From Clostridium porci (lineage in GTDB: Bacteria > Bacillota > Clostridia > Lachnospirales > Lachnospiraceae), in the NCBI RefSeq assembly GCF_009696375.1, contig NZ_VUMD01000013.1, forward strand, positions 1 to 64,000: 64,000 bases of DNA, in the 5' to 3' direction. Of the stretch, positions 1 to 6,335 are shown in pieces (position 1 is the stretch's first letter; every line of letters begins with the position of its first letter). The notes under the pieces are model-generated. The model was not told the origin of the DNA, ran no database searches, and worked only from the letters and a program-made list of their open reading frames with translations. Position numbers and translations under genes: made by a program.

Positions 1-126
1 ACAGGTTTGATTGTTTAGACAACGAAATCTACTAACCGATGGAACGCCGTGTGCGGTGAAAGTCGCATGCACGGTGTGAAGTGGGGGAAAAGCCTGAGAT
101 GATATCAGGGGCTTACCTATCACTAT
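1..126 (+). mobile_element. Group II intron, 3' end (domains V and VI)
   Basis: Positions about 42-84 fold as a domain V hairpin: a GCCGTGTGCG arm, a GTGAAAG turn and a returning arm through CGCATGCACGGT. Positions about 86-123 form domain VI, with an AAGCCTGA/TCAGG-GGCTT inner stem and an outer stem containing a bulged A in CCTATCAC. The intron should end at about 126 (TAT), because an exon starting earlier would bring an in-frame TAA (126-128) into the downstream ATPase frame. The intron-encoded reverse transcriptase would lie upstream of the window. The intron interrupts a conjugation ATPase gene. Confidence 0.8.
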
Positions 127-368
127 AAAACAGCGACTTTCTCGTTATGCTCTCGCAGGCGCAGGGCGACCGGCAGATTTTGGCGAAGCAGTTAGGGATC
201 AGCCCCACCCAGTTATCCTTTGTCACCAACAGCAACAGCGGCGAAGGGCTCTTATTCTTCGGAAATGTGATTATCCCATTCTCTGACAGGTTCCCGCAGA
301 ATACCGAGATTTACCGTCTCCTGACCACCCGCCCCGAGGATTTGAAAGATGAAGGGGCGGGCGTATGA
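127..368 (+). CDS. VirB4/TraE-type conjugation ATPase, C-terminal exon
   Basis: This is only the last 80 or so codons of the gene, downstream of the group II intron. The frame is open from 127 and reads N-S-D-F-L-V-M-L, then LAKQLGIS, SNSGEGLLFFGN and DRFPQNTEIYRLLTTRP. Those are typical of the C-terminal end of VirB4/TraE ATPases, which power type IV secretion during conjugation at the inner face of the membrane. The apparent ATG at 147 is internal, not the start. The full protein needs intron splicing to join the exons. The stop overlaps the next gene by 20 bases, so the two are translationally linked. Confidence 0.8.
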
Positions 369-1167
369 CCGGGACACTTCGGGCCAAGTTGGCCCGAAGC
401 CCATTCCAGCGGTACAGGAAATATCAAAGGATCAGGCCGTCAACTTTATCCATCAGTACCATTATTCAAAGGTCATGCCGCGGCTGAATCGGTTTTACTT
501 AGGCTTTTTCATTAATGGGCGGTTAGCCGGTGTGGTGGTATTGGGATGGGGTACGCAGCCCTTGCAGACAATCCGCAAGCTGTTCCCCTGCCATGTACTG
601 CGGACAACGGACTATATCGAAATCGGGAAGATGTGTTTCCTGCCGGACTTCAACGACACCCAATGCTTCGGAAGTATCGTTATTTCCCAGATGGTGAAAT
701 GGCTGAAAGCCAACACACGCTATCTGTATCTTTACACATTGGCGGACGGTATCATGGGAAAATGCGGCTATGTGTATCAGGCCAGCAACTTCCAGTATGT
801 GGGGAGCTTCACAACAAGCGTTTATCGGGACAGTCTGACCGGGGAGAAAATCCACCCGCGAAGCGCCCGGCTCCTGCTGGAAGAAAACGCGGCCTTTGAC
901 GGCGTGGCAAAACGCTACTGGCTGACTTTTGGCTACTGCCAGTACAAGGGGATTGAGAAAATCAATGGCCGTATGTTCCGCTACCTGTACCCGCTTACCA
1001 AACGTGGGCGGAGGATTTTACAGAGCTACCCGGAGTATCAAGGTCTGGCCTATCCAAAGGATAAAGACCTGTTCTATTCCATGCGGAGCGCCCCCGGCAC
1101 TTACATTCCAATTCAACAGCCCCGGTTTAACAAAGAGGTATGCCAGTTCAATGTCCAGAGATATTGA
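349..1167 (+). CDS. Mom-like DNA-modification protein (GNAT fold)
   Basis: A 272-residue protein resembling the Mom family found in Clostridial ICEs. Phage Mu Mom modifies adenine in DNA to resist restriction. Visible segments are FIHQYHYSKVMPR near residue 33, a GNAT-like strand block GRLAGVVVLGWG, DYIEIGKMC, and ADGIMGKCGYVYQASNF. The family name rests on overall similarity as I remember it; the modification chemistry is inferred. The N-terminal 20 residues include the ICE palindrome translated as TSGQVGPK, which looks inserted before the conserved domain. The gene overlaps the virB4 stop by 20 bases, with a GAGG-type ribosome site near 336. A role protecting incoming ICE DNA would fit. Confidence 0.6.
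   Translation: MKGRAYDRDTSGQVGPKPIPAVQEISKDQAVNFIHQYHYSKVMPRLNRFYLGFFINGRLAGVVVLGWGTQPLQTIRKLFPCHVLRTTDYIEIGKMCFLPDFNDTQCFGSIVISQMVKWLKANTRYLYLYTLADGIMGKCGYVYQASNFQYVGSFTTSVYRDSLTGEKIHPRSARLLLEENAAFDGVAKRYWLTFGYCQYKGIEKINGRMFRYLYPLTKRGRRILQSYPEYQGLAYPKDKDLFYSMRSAPGTYIPIQQPRFNKEVCQFNVQRY
377..399. repeat. ICE palindrome copy 1 (in coding sequence)
   Basis: Perfect 11-base arms CTTCGGGCCAA and TTGGCCCGAAG around a central G. It lies in the Mom-like gene and is read as SGQVGPK near the N-terminus. Confidence 0.97.
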
Positions 1168-1205
1168 CTGGTACATTTCATTTTTAGGGAAAGGAGGTTG
1201 ATTTT

Positions 1206-3086
1206 ATCGCAAAGTTTACAGACCGGACAACCAAAGGCAAGCCGGACACTTCGGGCCAAATTGGCCCGAAGCCCGCCAAGAAGAAACGAACCGCCCATGA
1301 ACCGGAGAAACCGGGGCCTTCCTCCCGTCTCCACTTTGAGGACGAAGGAGAGACGGGAGCCAAGACAGACCCCCCGGAACCGGGAACTACCTCGGGCCAA
1401 GTTGGCCCGAAGTTCTCAAAGAGAGAGAAATTCAGGCAGGACAAAGACCGGGCGCGGCCCTCGGAGCGTTTACGCCGTGAAGGGGAACCGCCGCCCGGAG
1501 AAGCTGAAACAGATAGCAGCCCTAAAACAAAGGAGGCCCAAAAGACAGATAAAGCAAAAGCCCGGGCCGAGAAGGCCGGGGATAAACTCGGAGAAGCCCG
1601 CGCCAAGCTGGACGCACAGAAACCACAGAAGCCGCCCGGTATCCCCCGGAAACTGGCCCGGGACGCCAGAGCCGGGGCATGGATTTACGCCCATAACAAG
1701 ATACATGAGGTGGAGCATGAAAATGTGGGCGTGGAAGGAGCCCATAAATCCGAGCTTGTGGCCGAGACAGGTATCCGCAGGGTGTCCCGGTTTGCCAAAA
1801 GGCGGTGGCGTACACGACACGCCCGGAGCGTGGTGAAATGGGAGAAAAAAGAAATCAGGGCAAATGCGGACTATGCGTTCCGGCAGATGGCCCAAGAGCA
1901 CCCGGAGCTTTCCAGCAACCCGCTTTCCCGGTACGCACAGAAGTGGAAACTCAAACGGGAGTATGCCAAGCGGGCGCGGGAGGCGGCGAAGCAGGGCGCA
2001 AAGGCGGTGGAGAAAACCGCCGTTACCACGGAAAGACTGGCCCGGCGTGTGGCCCTCTTTGTGAAACGCCACCCGGTTGGCGTCCTGATTATGCTTGCCG
2101 TCCTTCTGGTGGTCATGCTGCTGATGGGCGCTTTATCCTCCCTCCCCGGCATGATTGGGGGCGGGGCCATGAACGCTGTTTTAGGTACTTCCTATGGTTC
2201 CGAGGACAGTGACCTGTTAGGGGCCGACGAGGACTACACGGCCTTAGAGCGGGCGATGGCGGACAGGATTGCCAATATCGAGAGCACCCACCCCAGCTAT
2301 GACGAGTACCGCTATCAGGTGGACGAGCTGGGCCACAATCCCTATGAGCTGGCCTCCTACTTAACCGCAAAATTCCAATCCTACACCCGCGCCGAGGTGC
2401 AGGAGGAGCTTCAAGCCGTGTTTGACGCACAGTATAAGCTGACCCTGACCGAGACAGTGGAAATCCGTACCTATACAGACGATGACGGGGACGAGCACGA
2501 ATATGAGTGGTACATTCTCACCGTCACCCTGAAAAACCGCACCCTGCCTATGGTTATCAACGAGCGGCTGACTGCCGACCAAAAGGAGCTCTATTCGGCT
2601 ACCATGTGGACGAAGGGCAACAAGCCCTATCTGTGGGATAACATCTACACGGGCGGCGATACCGACCCTGGCCCCTCCTATGAGATACCGGGGGAGGCCC
2701 TGACCGACCCGGATTTTGCCGCTCTGATTGCCGAGGCGGAAAAGTACCTGGGCTACCCGTATGTGTGGGGCGGAAGCTCCCCGAGCACAAGTTTTGACTG
2801 CTCGGGCTTTGTATGCTGGGTATACACCCATTCCGGCGTTTACAACCTGCCCCGTACCACGGCAACCGGGATTTACAACCAATGCGCCATTGTGCCAAAG
2901 AGCGAAGCCCGGCCCGGGGATCTGATTTTCTTTACCCGTACCTATGACAGCGCCGGGCCTGTCTCCCACGTCGGCATTTATGTGGGCGACAATATGATGA
3001 TCCACTGTGGCGACCCCATCAAATACGCCAGTATCAGCACGTCCTACTGGCAGGAACATTTTTACGCCTTCGGGCGGCTCAACTGA
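1206..3086 (+). CDS. NlpC/P60 cell-wall hydrolase of the conjugation apparatus, with apparent ATC start
   Basis: The frame is open from an in-frame TAG at 1185-1187 to the stop at 3086, yet has no ATG, GTG or TTG before GTG 1710. A strong AAAGGAGG site (1190-1197) sits 8 bases before ATC 1206, followed by A-K-F-T-D-R. This suggests an ATG to ATC change, or a rare AUC start, giving about 626 residues. Features are a basic, low-complexity N-terminus with two palindrome-encoded SGQ(I/V)GPK segments, a membrane segment near residues 288-312, an extracellular region, and a C-terminal NlpC/P60 domain with Cys 532 in DCSGF and His in SHVGIYVG. It likely opens peptidoglycan for the mating channel. 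If ATC is not used, only a shorter GTG-1710 product of 458 residues remains, with a poor ribosome site. Confidence 0.8.
   Translation: MAKFTDRTTKGKPDTSGQIGPKPAKKKRTAHEPEKPGPSSRLHFEDEGETGAKTDPPEPGTTSGQVGPKFSKREKFRQDKDRARPSERLRREGEPPPGEAETDSSPKTKEAQKTDKAKARAEKAGDKLGEARAKLDAQKPQKPPGIPRKLARDARAGAWIYAHNKIHEVEHENVGVEGAHKSELVAETGIRRVSRFAKRRWRTRHARSVVKWEKKEIRANADYAFRQMAQEHPELSSNPLSRYAQKWKLKREYAKRAREAAKQGAKAVEKTAVTTERLARRVALFVKRHPVGVLIMLAVLLVVMLLMGALSSLPGMIGGGAMNAVLGTSYGSEDSDLLGADEDYTALERAMADRIANIESTHPSYDEYRYQVDELGHNPYELASYLTAKFQSYTRAEVQEELQAVFDAQYKLTLTETVEIRTYTDDDGDEHEYEWYILTVTLKNRTLPMVINERLTADQKELYSATMWTKGNKPYLWDNIYTGGDTDPGPSYEIPGEALTDPDFAALIAEAEKYLGYPYVWGGSSPSTSFDCSGFVCWVYTHSGVYNLPRTTATGIYNQCAIVPKSEARPGDLIFFTRTYDSAGPVSHVGIYVGDNMMIHCGDPIKYASISTSYWQEHFYAFGRLN
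1249..1271. repeat. ICE palindrome copy 2 (in coding sequence)
   Basis: Arms CTTCGGGCCAA and TTGGCCCGAAG around a central A. Within the NlpC/P60 gene it is read as SGQIGPK. Confidence 0.97.
1390..1412. repeat. ICE palindrome copy 3 (in coding sequence)
   Basis: Left arm CCTCGGGCCAA, central G, right arm TTGGCCCGAAG, so the second base of the left arm is C where most copies have T. It is read as SGQVGPK in the NlpC/P60 gene, 141 bases after copy 2. Confidence 0.96.
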
Positions 3087-3101
3087 AAAAGGAGGTTTTG
3101 C

Positions 3102-3368
3102 ATGAGCAGTAAAATTGACAAGGTATGCGCCGAGATTGAGAAGGTCAAGGCGAAAATCAGCGAACAGCAGTCCCGGCTCCGGGAGCTGGAACGCCAGAAA
3201 ACCGAACTGGAAAACACGGAGATTGTGGAGCTGGTGCGTTCTCTCAACCTGACGCCCGCCGCGCTGGCCGACTTCCTGAAGGAGCAGAAAAAGGCCCCTG
3301 CCGCTTCGGGCCAAGTTGGCCCGAAGTCCGGCGAAAGAAAGGAGGAACCGGCTGATGATGAAAACTAA
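3102..3368 (+). CDS. DUF4315 family ICE protein
   Basis: An 88-residue protein with the coiled-coil start typical of DUF4315: heptad-like charged residues through KVKAKISEQQSRLRELERQK, then VELVRSLNLTPAALADFL. Function is unknown; the family is found next to the NlpC/P60 protein and DUF4366 in Tn1549/CTn-type elements, probably as part of the mating apparatus. An AAAGGAGG site precedes the ATG. The C-terminus contains a palindrome copy read as SGQVGPK. The gene overlaps the following DUF4366 start by 14 bases, so the pair is translationally coupled. Confidence 0.85.
   Translation: MSSKIDKVCAEIEKVKAKISEQQSRLRELERQKTELENTEIVELVRSLNLTPAALADFLKEQKKAPAASGQVGPKSGERKEEPADDEN
3304..3326. repeat. ICE palindrome copy 4 (in coding sequence)
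   Basis: Perfect arms CTTCGGGCCAA and TTGGCCCGAAG around a central G. It lies near the DUF4315 C-terminus, read as SGQVGPK, and just before the DUF4366 ribosome site. Confidence 0.97.
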
Positions 3369-4020
3369 ATCCCGTATGACGGCGGCGCTGGCCGCCGTTT
3401 TTCTCTGCCTCCCTGTCTTTACACTTCCGGCCTACGCACAGAGCACCGAGCCCACGGAGGAACCGCCCGCACAGGAGGAAACCACCACCGCAAAGCCCTT
3501 CACCCCGGAGGGAACCGGCACAGTGGTTGACAACGCCACCGACGAGGACGGAAAAGAGTTTTATACCATTCAGACACCGGACGAGCACATTTTCTTTCTG
3601 GTCATTGACAAACAGCGCACAAGCGAAAACGTCTATTTCCTTGACGCTGTGACGGAAAAGGATTTGCTCTCCCTCGCGCAAAGTGAGAAGGAGCCCGAGA
3701 CGGTGGAGCCGGAACCGGAGCCCACACCTGCGCCGCAGGAGCCCGCCGACGAACCGGAACCCGCCCCGGCCCCAGAGCCCGAAAAGAAAGACAGTCCCAT
3801 CGGAACAATCCTTCTGGTGCTGGCCGTGGCGGTCATCGGCGGCGGGGCCGGCTGGTACTTCAAGATTTACCGCCCGAAACATCAGGCTCCCGATCTGGAC
3901 GAGGAAGAAATCGACTTTGAGGAAGAAGGGGACGAGCCGGACGGGGACAGCGACCTTCCGCCGTGGGACGAGGACGAGCTGGAGGAAGGAGACGAACCGG
4001 GGAAGGAGGACGTGGAATGA
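3355..4020 (+). CDS. DUF4366 family secreted/anchored ICE protein
   Basis: About 221 residues. The start ATG 3355 is chosen because GGAGG at 3341-3345 sits 9 bases upstream and a signal peptide begins at once: basic start, hydrophobic AALAAVFLCLPVF, then AYA-Q. A surface domain follows, then a Pro/Glu-rich stretch, a membrane segment (GTILLVLAVAVIGGGAGWYF, near residues 145-165) and a very acidic cytosolic tail. DUF4366 proteins accompany conjugation genes in these elements; the exact role is unknown. The stop overlaps the next ATG (ATGA). Confidence 0.85.
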   Translation: MMKTKSRMTAALAAVFLCLPVFTLPAYAQSTEPTEEPPAQEETTTAKPFTPEGTGTVVDNATDEDGKEFYTIQTPDEHIFFLVIDKQRTSENVYFLDAVTEKDLLSLAQSEKEPETVEPEPEPTPAPQEPADEPEPAPAPEPEKKDSPIGTILLVLAVAVIGGGAGWYFKIYRPKHQAPDLDEEEIDFEEEGDEPDGDSDLPPWDEDELEEGDEPGKEDVE

Positions 4021-4193
4021 ATTTTACCGACAGCCCCTATGAGCGAATGATGAAGCAGGTTCCCCGGCCCTCCCGGCACGACCCGGAGCCCTGCCCCGCC
4101 TGCCGGGAACGCGGCGGCGATTGCAGGAAGAAGCGGCGCACCCTGATTGTGGAGCTCCGCAGGACTTCGGGCCAAGTTGGCCCGAAGCGGTGA
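4017..4193 (+). CDS. Small Cys-containing ICE protein (58 aa)
   Basis: This starts at the ATGA junction with DUF4366 and ends at a TGATG junction with the next gene, so it is tightly coupled on both sides. It begins MNFTDSPYERMMKQVPRP and has a CPACRERGGDC cluster that could bind zinc. Its last residues are the palindrome translation TSGQVGPK plus Arg and stop. Small proteins with a SPYERMM start recur at this position in related elements; function is unknown. Confidence 0.6.
   Translation: MNFTDSPYERMMKQVPRPSRHDPEPCPACRERGGDCRKKRRTLIVELRRTSGQVGPKR
4165..4187. repeat. ICE palindrome copy 5 (at C-terminus of small ORF)
   Basis: Perfect arms around a central G. It encodes the last SGQVGPK of the 58-residue protein and lies 6 bases before the next start codon. 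Confidence 0.97.
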
Positions 4194-4570
4194 TGTGCCG
4201 GGAGCTGACCCGTGACGAGAGGAAAACAATCCGGCGGCTGGTCACGGGCATGTGTGCCAACTATGACAGCGAATACGGCTGTCTCCCGCTGGACTGCCCC
4301 TGCTATATGCTCGGCAAGTGGTGGACGGGGAGCTTGTGCCGTTACTTCCGGGCGGCGGTGCTGCCTCTGGCTCCGGTGCTGGAAGCCTCTCTTACGGGGG
4401 AGGCGGCGGGGCCGGAAATAAGGCGCTGTGCCGTATGCGGGAGGGCCTTTATCCCCGAGGGGCGGCAAGCCTACTGTTCTGAAGCCTGCAAGGCCGAGGG
4501 CAACCGCCGCCGGAGCCGGGAGCGTATGCGGAAAAAACGGGAGAAAAACAGGGAGCGGTGTTACGATTAG
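4193..4570 (+). CDS. Cysteine-rich VLP-type zinc protein
   Basis: 125 residues from ATG 4193, which overlaps the previous stop (TGATG). The N-terminal half has CRELTRDERKTIRRLV, CANYDSEYGCLPLDCPC and YML, matching what I know as the Cys_rich_VLP domain of ICE proteins. The C-terminal half has a second cluster, CAVCGRAF plus YCSEAC, followed by a strongly basic tail. Two zinc-binding modules and nucleic-acid contact are likely. Role unknown. Confidence 0.7.
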   Translation: MCRELTRDERKTIRRLVTGMCANYDSEYGCLPLDCPCYMLGKWWTGSLCRYFRAAVLPLAPVLEASLTGEAAGPEIRRCAVCGRAFIPEGRQAYCSEACKAEGNRRRSRERMRKKREKNRERCYD

Positions 4571-4640
4571 GCCCTGTAAAACCCCTGTGTTTCCGGGCTT
4601 TCCGCGCCCGGTTTGAGCGGTCTTAATATCAATCTACGTC

Positions 4641-4662
4641 TTACCCCTGTTTTGTGGGGTAA
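4641..4662. other. Perfect inverted repeat, possible terminator or oriT element
   Basis: TTACCCC and GGGGTAA form a 7-bp stem around an 8-base loop in the 148-base gap after the Cys-rich gene. No T-run follows. It lies in the mobilization region, so an oriT stem is possible but unproven. Confidence 0.35.
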
Positions 4663-4678
4663 ATCGTAACAAATAGGA

Positions 4679-4701
4679 CTTCGGGCCAAGTTGGCCCGAG
4701 G
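4679..4701. repeat. ICE palindrome copy 6 (intergenic)
   Basis: Left arm CTTCGGGCCAA, central G, right arm TTGGCCCGAGG. It sits just ahead of the ribosome site of the next gene. Confidence 0.95.
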
Positions 4702-4718
4702 CTGGAAGGAGGAATTAT

Positions 4719-5237
4719 TTGGACGGGTATAAATACTACTCTACACAGCGGCCAGTGGATATATGGACGTTCCCTGAACCGCCCGACAACAAGCCCGTGG
4801 AAATTAAAAACTATGACTGTGATTTCCGTATTCCCATACCGGGGGAAGCCTTCCGGGCGTGGGGTGAACTGATTTACGCAAAGCCGTTGACAGATAAGCA
4901 GATGGAGGACTACGAACTGAAACCCTCCCGGCAAAATCCAGACCTGAAAAAACGCATGGAGGAACAGACACAGGCCCTCGGAAAATGGGAGGACAGCCGC
5001 CATTTCTCCGAGCGCAAACGGCTGACTTGGTTCCACCCGGATTTTGGTTCCTATGTGTTGAAAGACTTTGTGACCCCGGAACAGCTCGCGGAGCGGTTTG
5101 AAATTATGCAGGAATTACAGGCGGAGCGCAGAGAAAAACTTTCGATTGCCGCCCAGCTCCGCAAGGGCTCGAAGCAGGCAAAGGATCATCAGGAACCGCC
5201 CGTAAAGAAAAGTGGCCCCGCCCATGAGGAAAGATAG
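4719..5237 (+). CDS. ICE-conserved protein, possibly LPD28/YodL-like
   Basis: 172 residues from a TTG start at 4719, supported by AAGGAGG at 4706-4712 six bases upstream and by the conserved opening M-D-G-Y-K-Y-Y-S. It contains QRPVDIWTFPEPPDNKPVEI, AFRAWGELIYAKPLT and LTWFHPDFGSYVLKDFVTPE. Similar proteins recur in Tn1549-type elements, often fused or adjacent to DUF4316; I recall the label LPD28 or YodL but am unsure. Function unknown. Confidence 0.65.
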   Translation: MDGYKYYSTQRPVDIWTFPEPPDNKPVEIKNYDCDFRIPIPGEAFRAWGELIYAKPLTDKQMEDYELKPSRQNPDLKKRMEEQTQALGKWEDSRHFSERKRLTWFHPDFGSYVLKDFVTPEQLAERFEIMQELQAERREKLSIAAQLRKGSKQAKDHQEPPVKKSGPAHEER

Positions 5238-5247
5238 GAGGTATTTC

Positions 5248-5430
5248 ATGCAGGAAAAGGATAACCCTTTGAAGTCGGCGGAGCTCTCCGCTGAACAGAA
5301 TTACAACATGATTGACGGTGTGCTGAACAACACGCCGCCCGCCCCGGTTCCCCCGGAACTGGAAAAGCCGCTGGATAAGGTAAAGGAGCCGCCCCACCAC
5401 AAGCGGAGCCGGGAGCGGGAGGAACGGTAA
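5248..5430 (+). CDS. DUF4316-like small ICE protein (60 aa)
   Basis: The start ATG 5248 follows TAGGAGG by a few bases. NPLKSAELSAEQNYNMIDGV is the pattern I associate with DUF4316, which in other elements is the C-terminal part of the protein encoded just upstream. Here it is a separate gene. A Pro-rich linker and basic tail follow. Its TAA overlaps the mobC ATG by one base. Confidence 0.6.
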   Translation: MQEKDNPLKSAELSAEQNYNMIDGVLNNTPPAPVPPELEKPLDKVKEPPHHKRSREREER

Positions 5431-5771
5431 TGCCCCGCCGCAGGCGGAATATCCCGCTTTATGTGATGGTATCCCCGGAGGAACTGGAACAGCTCCACGC
5501 CCGCATGGACGAGGTAGGCGTCCGCAACATGAGCGCCTTTGTCCGCAAGATGGCCTTAAACGGCTATATCCTCCATGTAGACCTTTCGCCCGTCCGGGAA
5601 CTGGTTTCCCTGCAACGGCGTTGCTCCAACAATCTGAATCAGGTGGCAATCCACGCCAATACCTACGGCGTGTACCCGGACGAGATTGCCGGGCTTCAAC
5701 AGGACTACGCCGAGCTATGGGGGCGTATGAATGACATACTGAAACAGCTATCCGCCATTGTGGATCTGTGA
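5430..5771 (+). CDS. mobC: MobC-type relaxosome accessory protein
   Basis: 113 residues. A basic N-terminus and IPLYVMVSPEELEQLHARM give a ribbon-helix-helix type fold, followed by NMSAFVRKMALNGYIL and a C-terminal LVSLQRRCSNNLNQVAIHAN motif typical of MobC. MobC binds oriT and helps the relaxase melt and nick DNA. It starts on the last base of the previous stop codon, and the relaxase is two genes downstream. Confidence 0.85.
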   Translation: MPRRRRNIPLYVMVSPEELEQLHARMDEVGVRNMSAFVRKMALNGYILHVDLSPVRELVSLQRRCSNNLNQVAIHANTYGVYPDEIAGLQQDYAELWGRMNDILKQLSAIVDL

Positions 5772-5825
5772 GCATGGGGAGCGGGGGCCGGGCCTTCGCT
5801 CCCCTGCTTTTTCTCTGTCCAGGAG

Positions 5826-5848
5826 CTTCGGGCCAAGTTGGCCCGAAG
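5826..5848. repeat. ICE palindrome copy 7 (intergenic)
   Basis: Perfect arms around a central G, 54 bases after the mobC stop and just upstream of the next promoter. Confidence 0.97.
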
Positions 5849-5873
5849 TATGCCGGGACAAGATTTGCAAAGT

Positions 5874-5912
5874 CCCGACAACATTGTTGTCCGGCCCCTG
5901 AAATGGTAAAAT
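5874..5912 (+). promoter_or_regulatory. Sigma-A promoter with operator over the -35 box (CD1845/relaxase)
   Basis: -35 TTGTTG (5884-5889), 17-base spacer, -10 TAAAAT (5907-5912). The block CCCGACAACATTGTT (5874-5888) is identical to one over the recombinase promoter at 12,097. GACAACA-T-TGTTGTC is also a perfect 7-base inverted repeat here, as expected for a dimeric repressor site. Confidence 0.7.
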
Positions 5913-5946
5913 TATAGTAGGATAAAACAAGAAAGGGGCTGTATAT

Positions 5947-6240
5947 ATGAGACTGATATTTAAGAGTTTTGCTTTGCCGTTCCTGCTGGTTCTGTCGCTT
6001 CTGGTGGCGGTGCTGATGTTCCTGTTTGATGTGGCCGGGTGGCTTTTGTCTCTGACCTCCGGGGTGCTGGCCCTGATTGCCGTGGGCCTGTTCGTGCTTC
6101 AACATCAGCCTGTCGGCGGCGTAGCGTTTCTCGTCCTGGCTTTCCTGCTCTCGCCCTATGGGCTCCCGGCTATCGCGGAATTTATTATCAGCGCATTAGA
6201 CGGGCTGAACTATTCCCTCCGGCGTTTCATTACAGGCTGA
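5947..6240 (+). CDS. CD1845-type small membrane protein
   Basis: 97 residues with a basic start and three hydrophobic segments: about 8-28, 32-52 and 56-76. I recognise the pattern as the CD1845 family found just ahead of the relaxase in CTn-type elements. An AAAGGGG site precedes the ATG and a promoter lies at 5884-5912. Function unknown; a membrane-associated transfer role is an inference from position. Confidence 0.7.
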   Translation: MRLIFKSFALPFLLVLSLLVAVLMFLFDVAGWLLSLTSGVLALIAVGLFVLQHQPVGGVAFLVLAFLLSPYGLPAIAEFIISALDGLNYSLRRFITG

Positions 6241-6252
6241 CAGGCGGCGGGA

Positions 6253-6275
6253 CTTCGGGCCAAGTTGGCCCGAAG
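6253..6275. repeat. ICE palindrome copy 8 (intergenic)
   Basis: Perfect arms around a central G, 12 bases after the CD1845 stop and upstream of the relaxase. Confidence 0.97.
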
Positions 6276-6335
6276 CAGGAACGGCAAAACGGCGGCTCTG
6301 CGAGGCCGCCGTTCTTCATGGAATGGAGGTGAGAT

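Noticed and set aside
1198-1836. Long plus-strand frame overlapping the NlpC/P60 N-terminal region
   Set aside because: Arg/Pro-rich shadow of the frame that continues into the conserved NlpC/P60 domain.
2361-3314. 317-codon minus-strand frame
   Set aside because: Antisense to the NlpC/P60 catalytic domain; composition is that of a shadow frame.
5104-6105. 333-codon minus-strand frame across mobC
   Set aside because: Shadow of mobC and neighbours on GC-rich DNA; no ribosome site or family traits.
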